From the NCBI GenBank assembly GCA_934667845.1, contig CAKUMQ010000015.1, forward strand, positions 1 to 50,769: DNA of 50,769 nt. Direction: 5' to 3'. Under the pieces are notes generated by a model. It saw only the letters and a list, made by a program, of their open reading frames with translations. It was not told the origin of the DNA and ran no database searches. Numbering within the stretch: the first letter of the stretch is position 1; the number at the start of each line of letters is the position of its first letter. The DNA comes from an uncultured Eubacteriales bacterium (lineage in GTDB: Bacteria > Bacillota > Clostridia > Oscillospirales > Acutalibacteraceae). The position numbers were made by a program, and so were the translations under genes. Shown piece after piece: positions 50,474-50,769 of the stretch.

Positions 50474-50769
50474 ATGGAAGACTGGAGAAAAGACGCACGG
50501 CGAGAGCTGATCATTGTTGATCTGGATGCATTGGTGCCGGAAAACCATCTGCTGCGGAAAATCGAGAGGGTCATGGACTACGAATGGCTGTATGAACGGC
50601 TGGCACCGTATTACTGCCATGACAACGGCCGGCCGGGAACCGACCCGGTCGTGCTGATCAAGATGGTGCTCATTCAACATCTGTTCGGCATTCCGTCTCT
50701 GCGGCAGACCTACCAGCGAATTCAGGATACCCTCTCCTACCGCTGGTTTTTGGGGTATGGCCTGCTGGA
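50474..50769 (+). mobile_element. IS1182-like insertion sequence, 5' part of the transposase gene (continues beyond the window)
   Basis: The first 98 residues of a transposase run off the right edge. The N-terminal domain common to IS1182/IS5-type transposases (DUF772-like) is clear: VPENHLLRKIERVMDYEWL, the spacer NGRPGTDPVVLIKMVLIQHLFG (two adjoining parts), IPSLRQTYQRIQDTLSYRWF. The DDE catalytic residues would lie outside the window. Start supported by GAGGAG about 13 bases upstream and GGGGGTG near the ATG. Integrity of the element cannot be judged. Confidence 0.85.

Overview
The window looks like chromosomal DNA of a high-GC, Gram-positive anaerobe of the Clostridia, most likely an Oscillospiraceae/Ruminococcaceae-type gut or rumen fibre degrader. 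The evidence is a T-box leader before pheST, an IreB homologue, a YlmC/YmxH-type PRC-barrel protein, many lipoprotein signals, AGGAGG-type ribosome binding sites, sigma-A-like promoters and frequent TTG/GTG starts. Genus and species cannot be read from the sequence. Most of the content is sugar catabolism and glycan handling.

Layout. 1-374: C-terminal end of a probable six-hairpin glycosidase. 524-5479 (minus): xylose operon xylA, GH3 beta-xylosidase, xylB, divergent from an AraC regulator (5578-6363). 6529-9209: galK-galT. 9305-9860 (minus): ireB plus a small unknown gene. 9930-13690 (minus): T-box, pheS, pheT. 13812-15228: YlmC-like gene and mnmA. 15623-17977: a secreted ricin-domain protein and an unknown lipoprotein.

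18109-29951 (minus) is the largest unit: a LacI-like sensor without a DNA-binding domain, a 948-residue binding protein with carbohydrate-binding-like modules, a permease pair, an NHL-propeller protein, a YIP1 membrane protein, a DUF5696 protein and a second permease pair, with no transporter ATPase. Upstream on the same strand is a 1118-residue repeat-containing surface protein (30053-33409). It is divergent from an AraC-type regulator with a degenerate receiver domain (33648-35252). 35468-45842 (plus) continues with a lipoprotein solute-binding protein, a GH2 beta-mannosidase-like enzyme and four right-handed beta-helix proteins, three of them clear paralogues. I infer that 18109-45842 is one glycan-utilisation locus in which surface proteins bind the polymer, solute-binding proteins and permeases import oligosaccharides, and the GH2 and beta-helix proteins process them.

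45900-47931 (minus): a transglutaminase-like lipoprotein and an LCP-like protein. 48429-50297 (plus): an initiating sugar-phosphate transferase, an Mrp ATPase and a Dabb protein. 50474 to the end: the 5' part of an IS1182-like transposase gene. No tRNA, rRNA or CRISPR array was seen.
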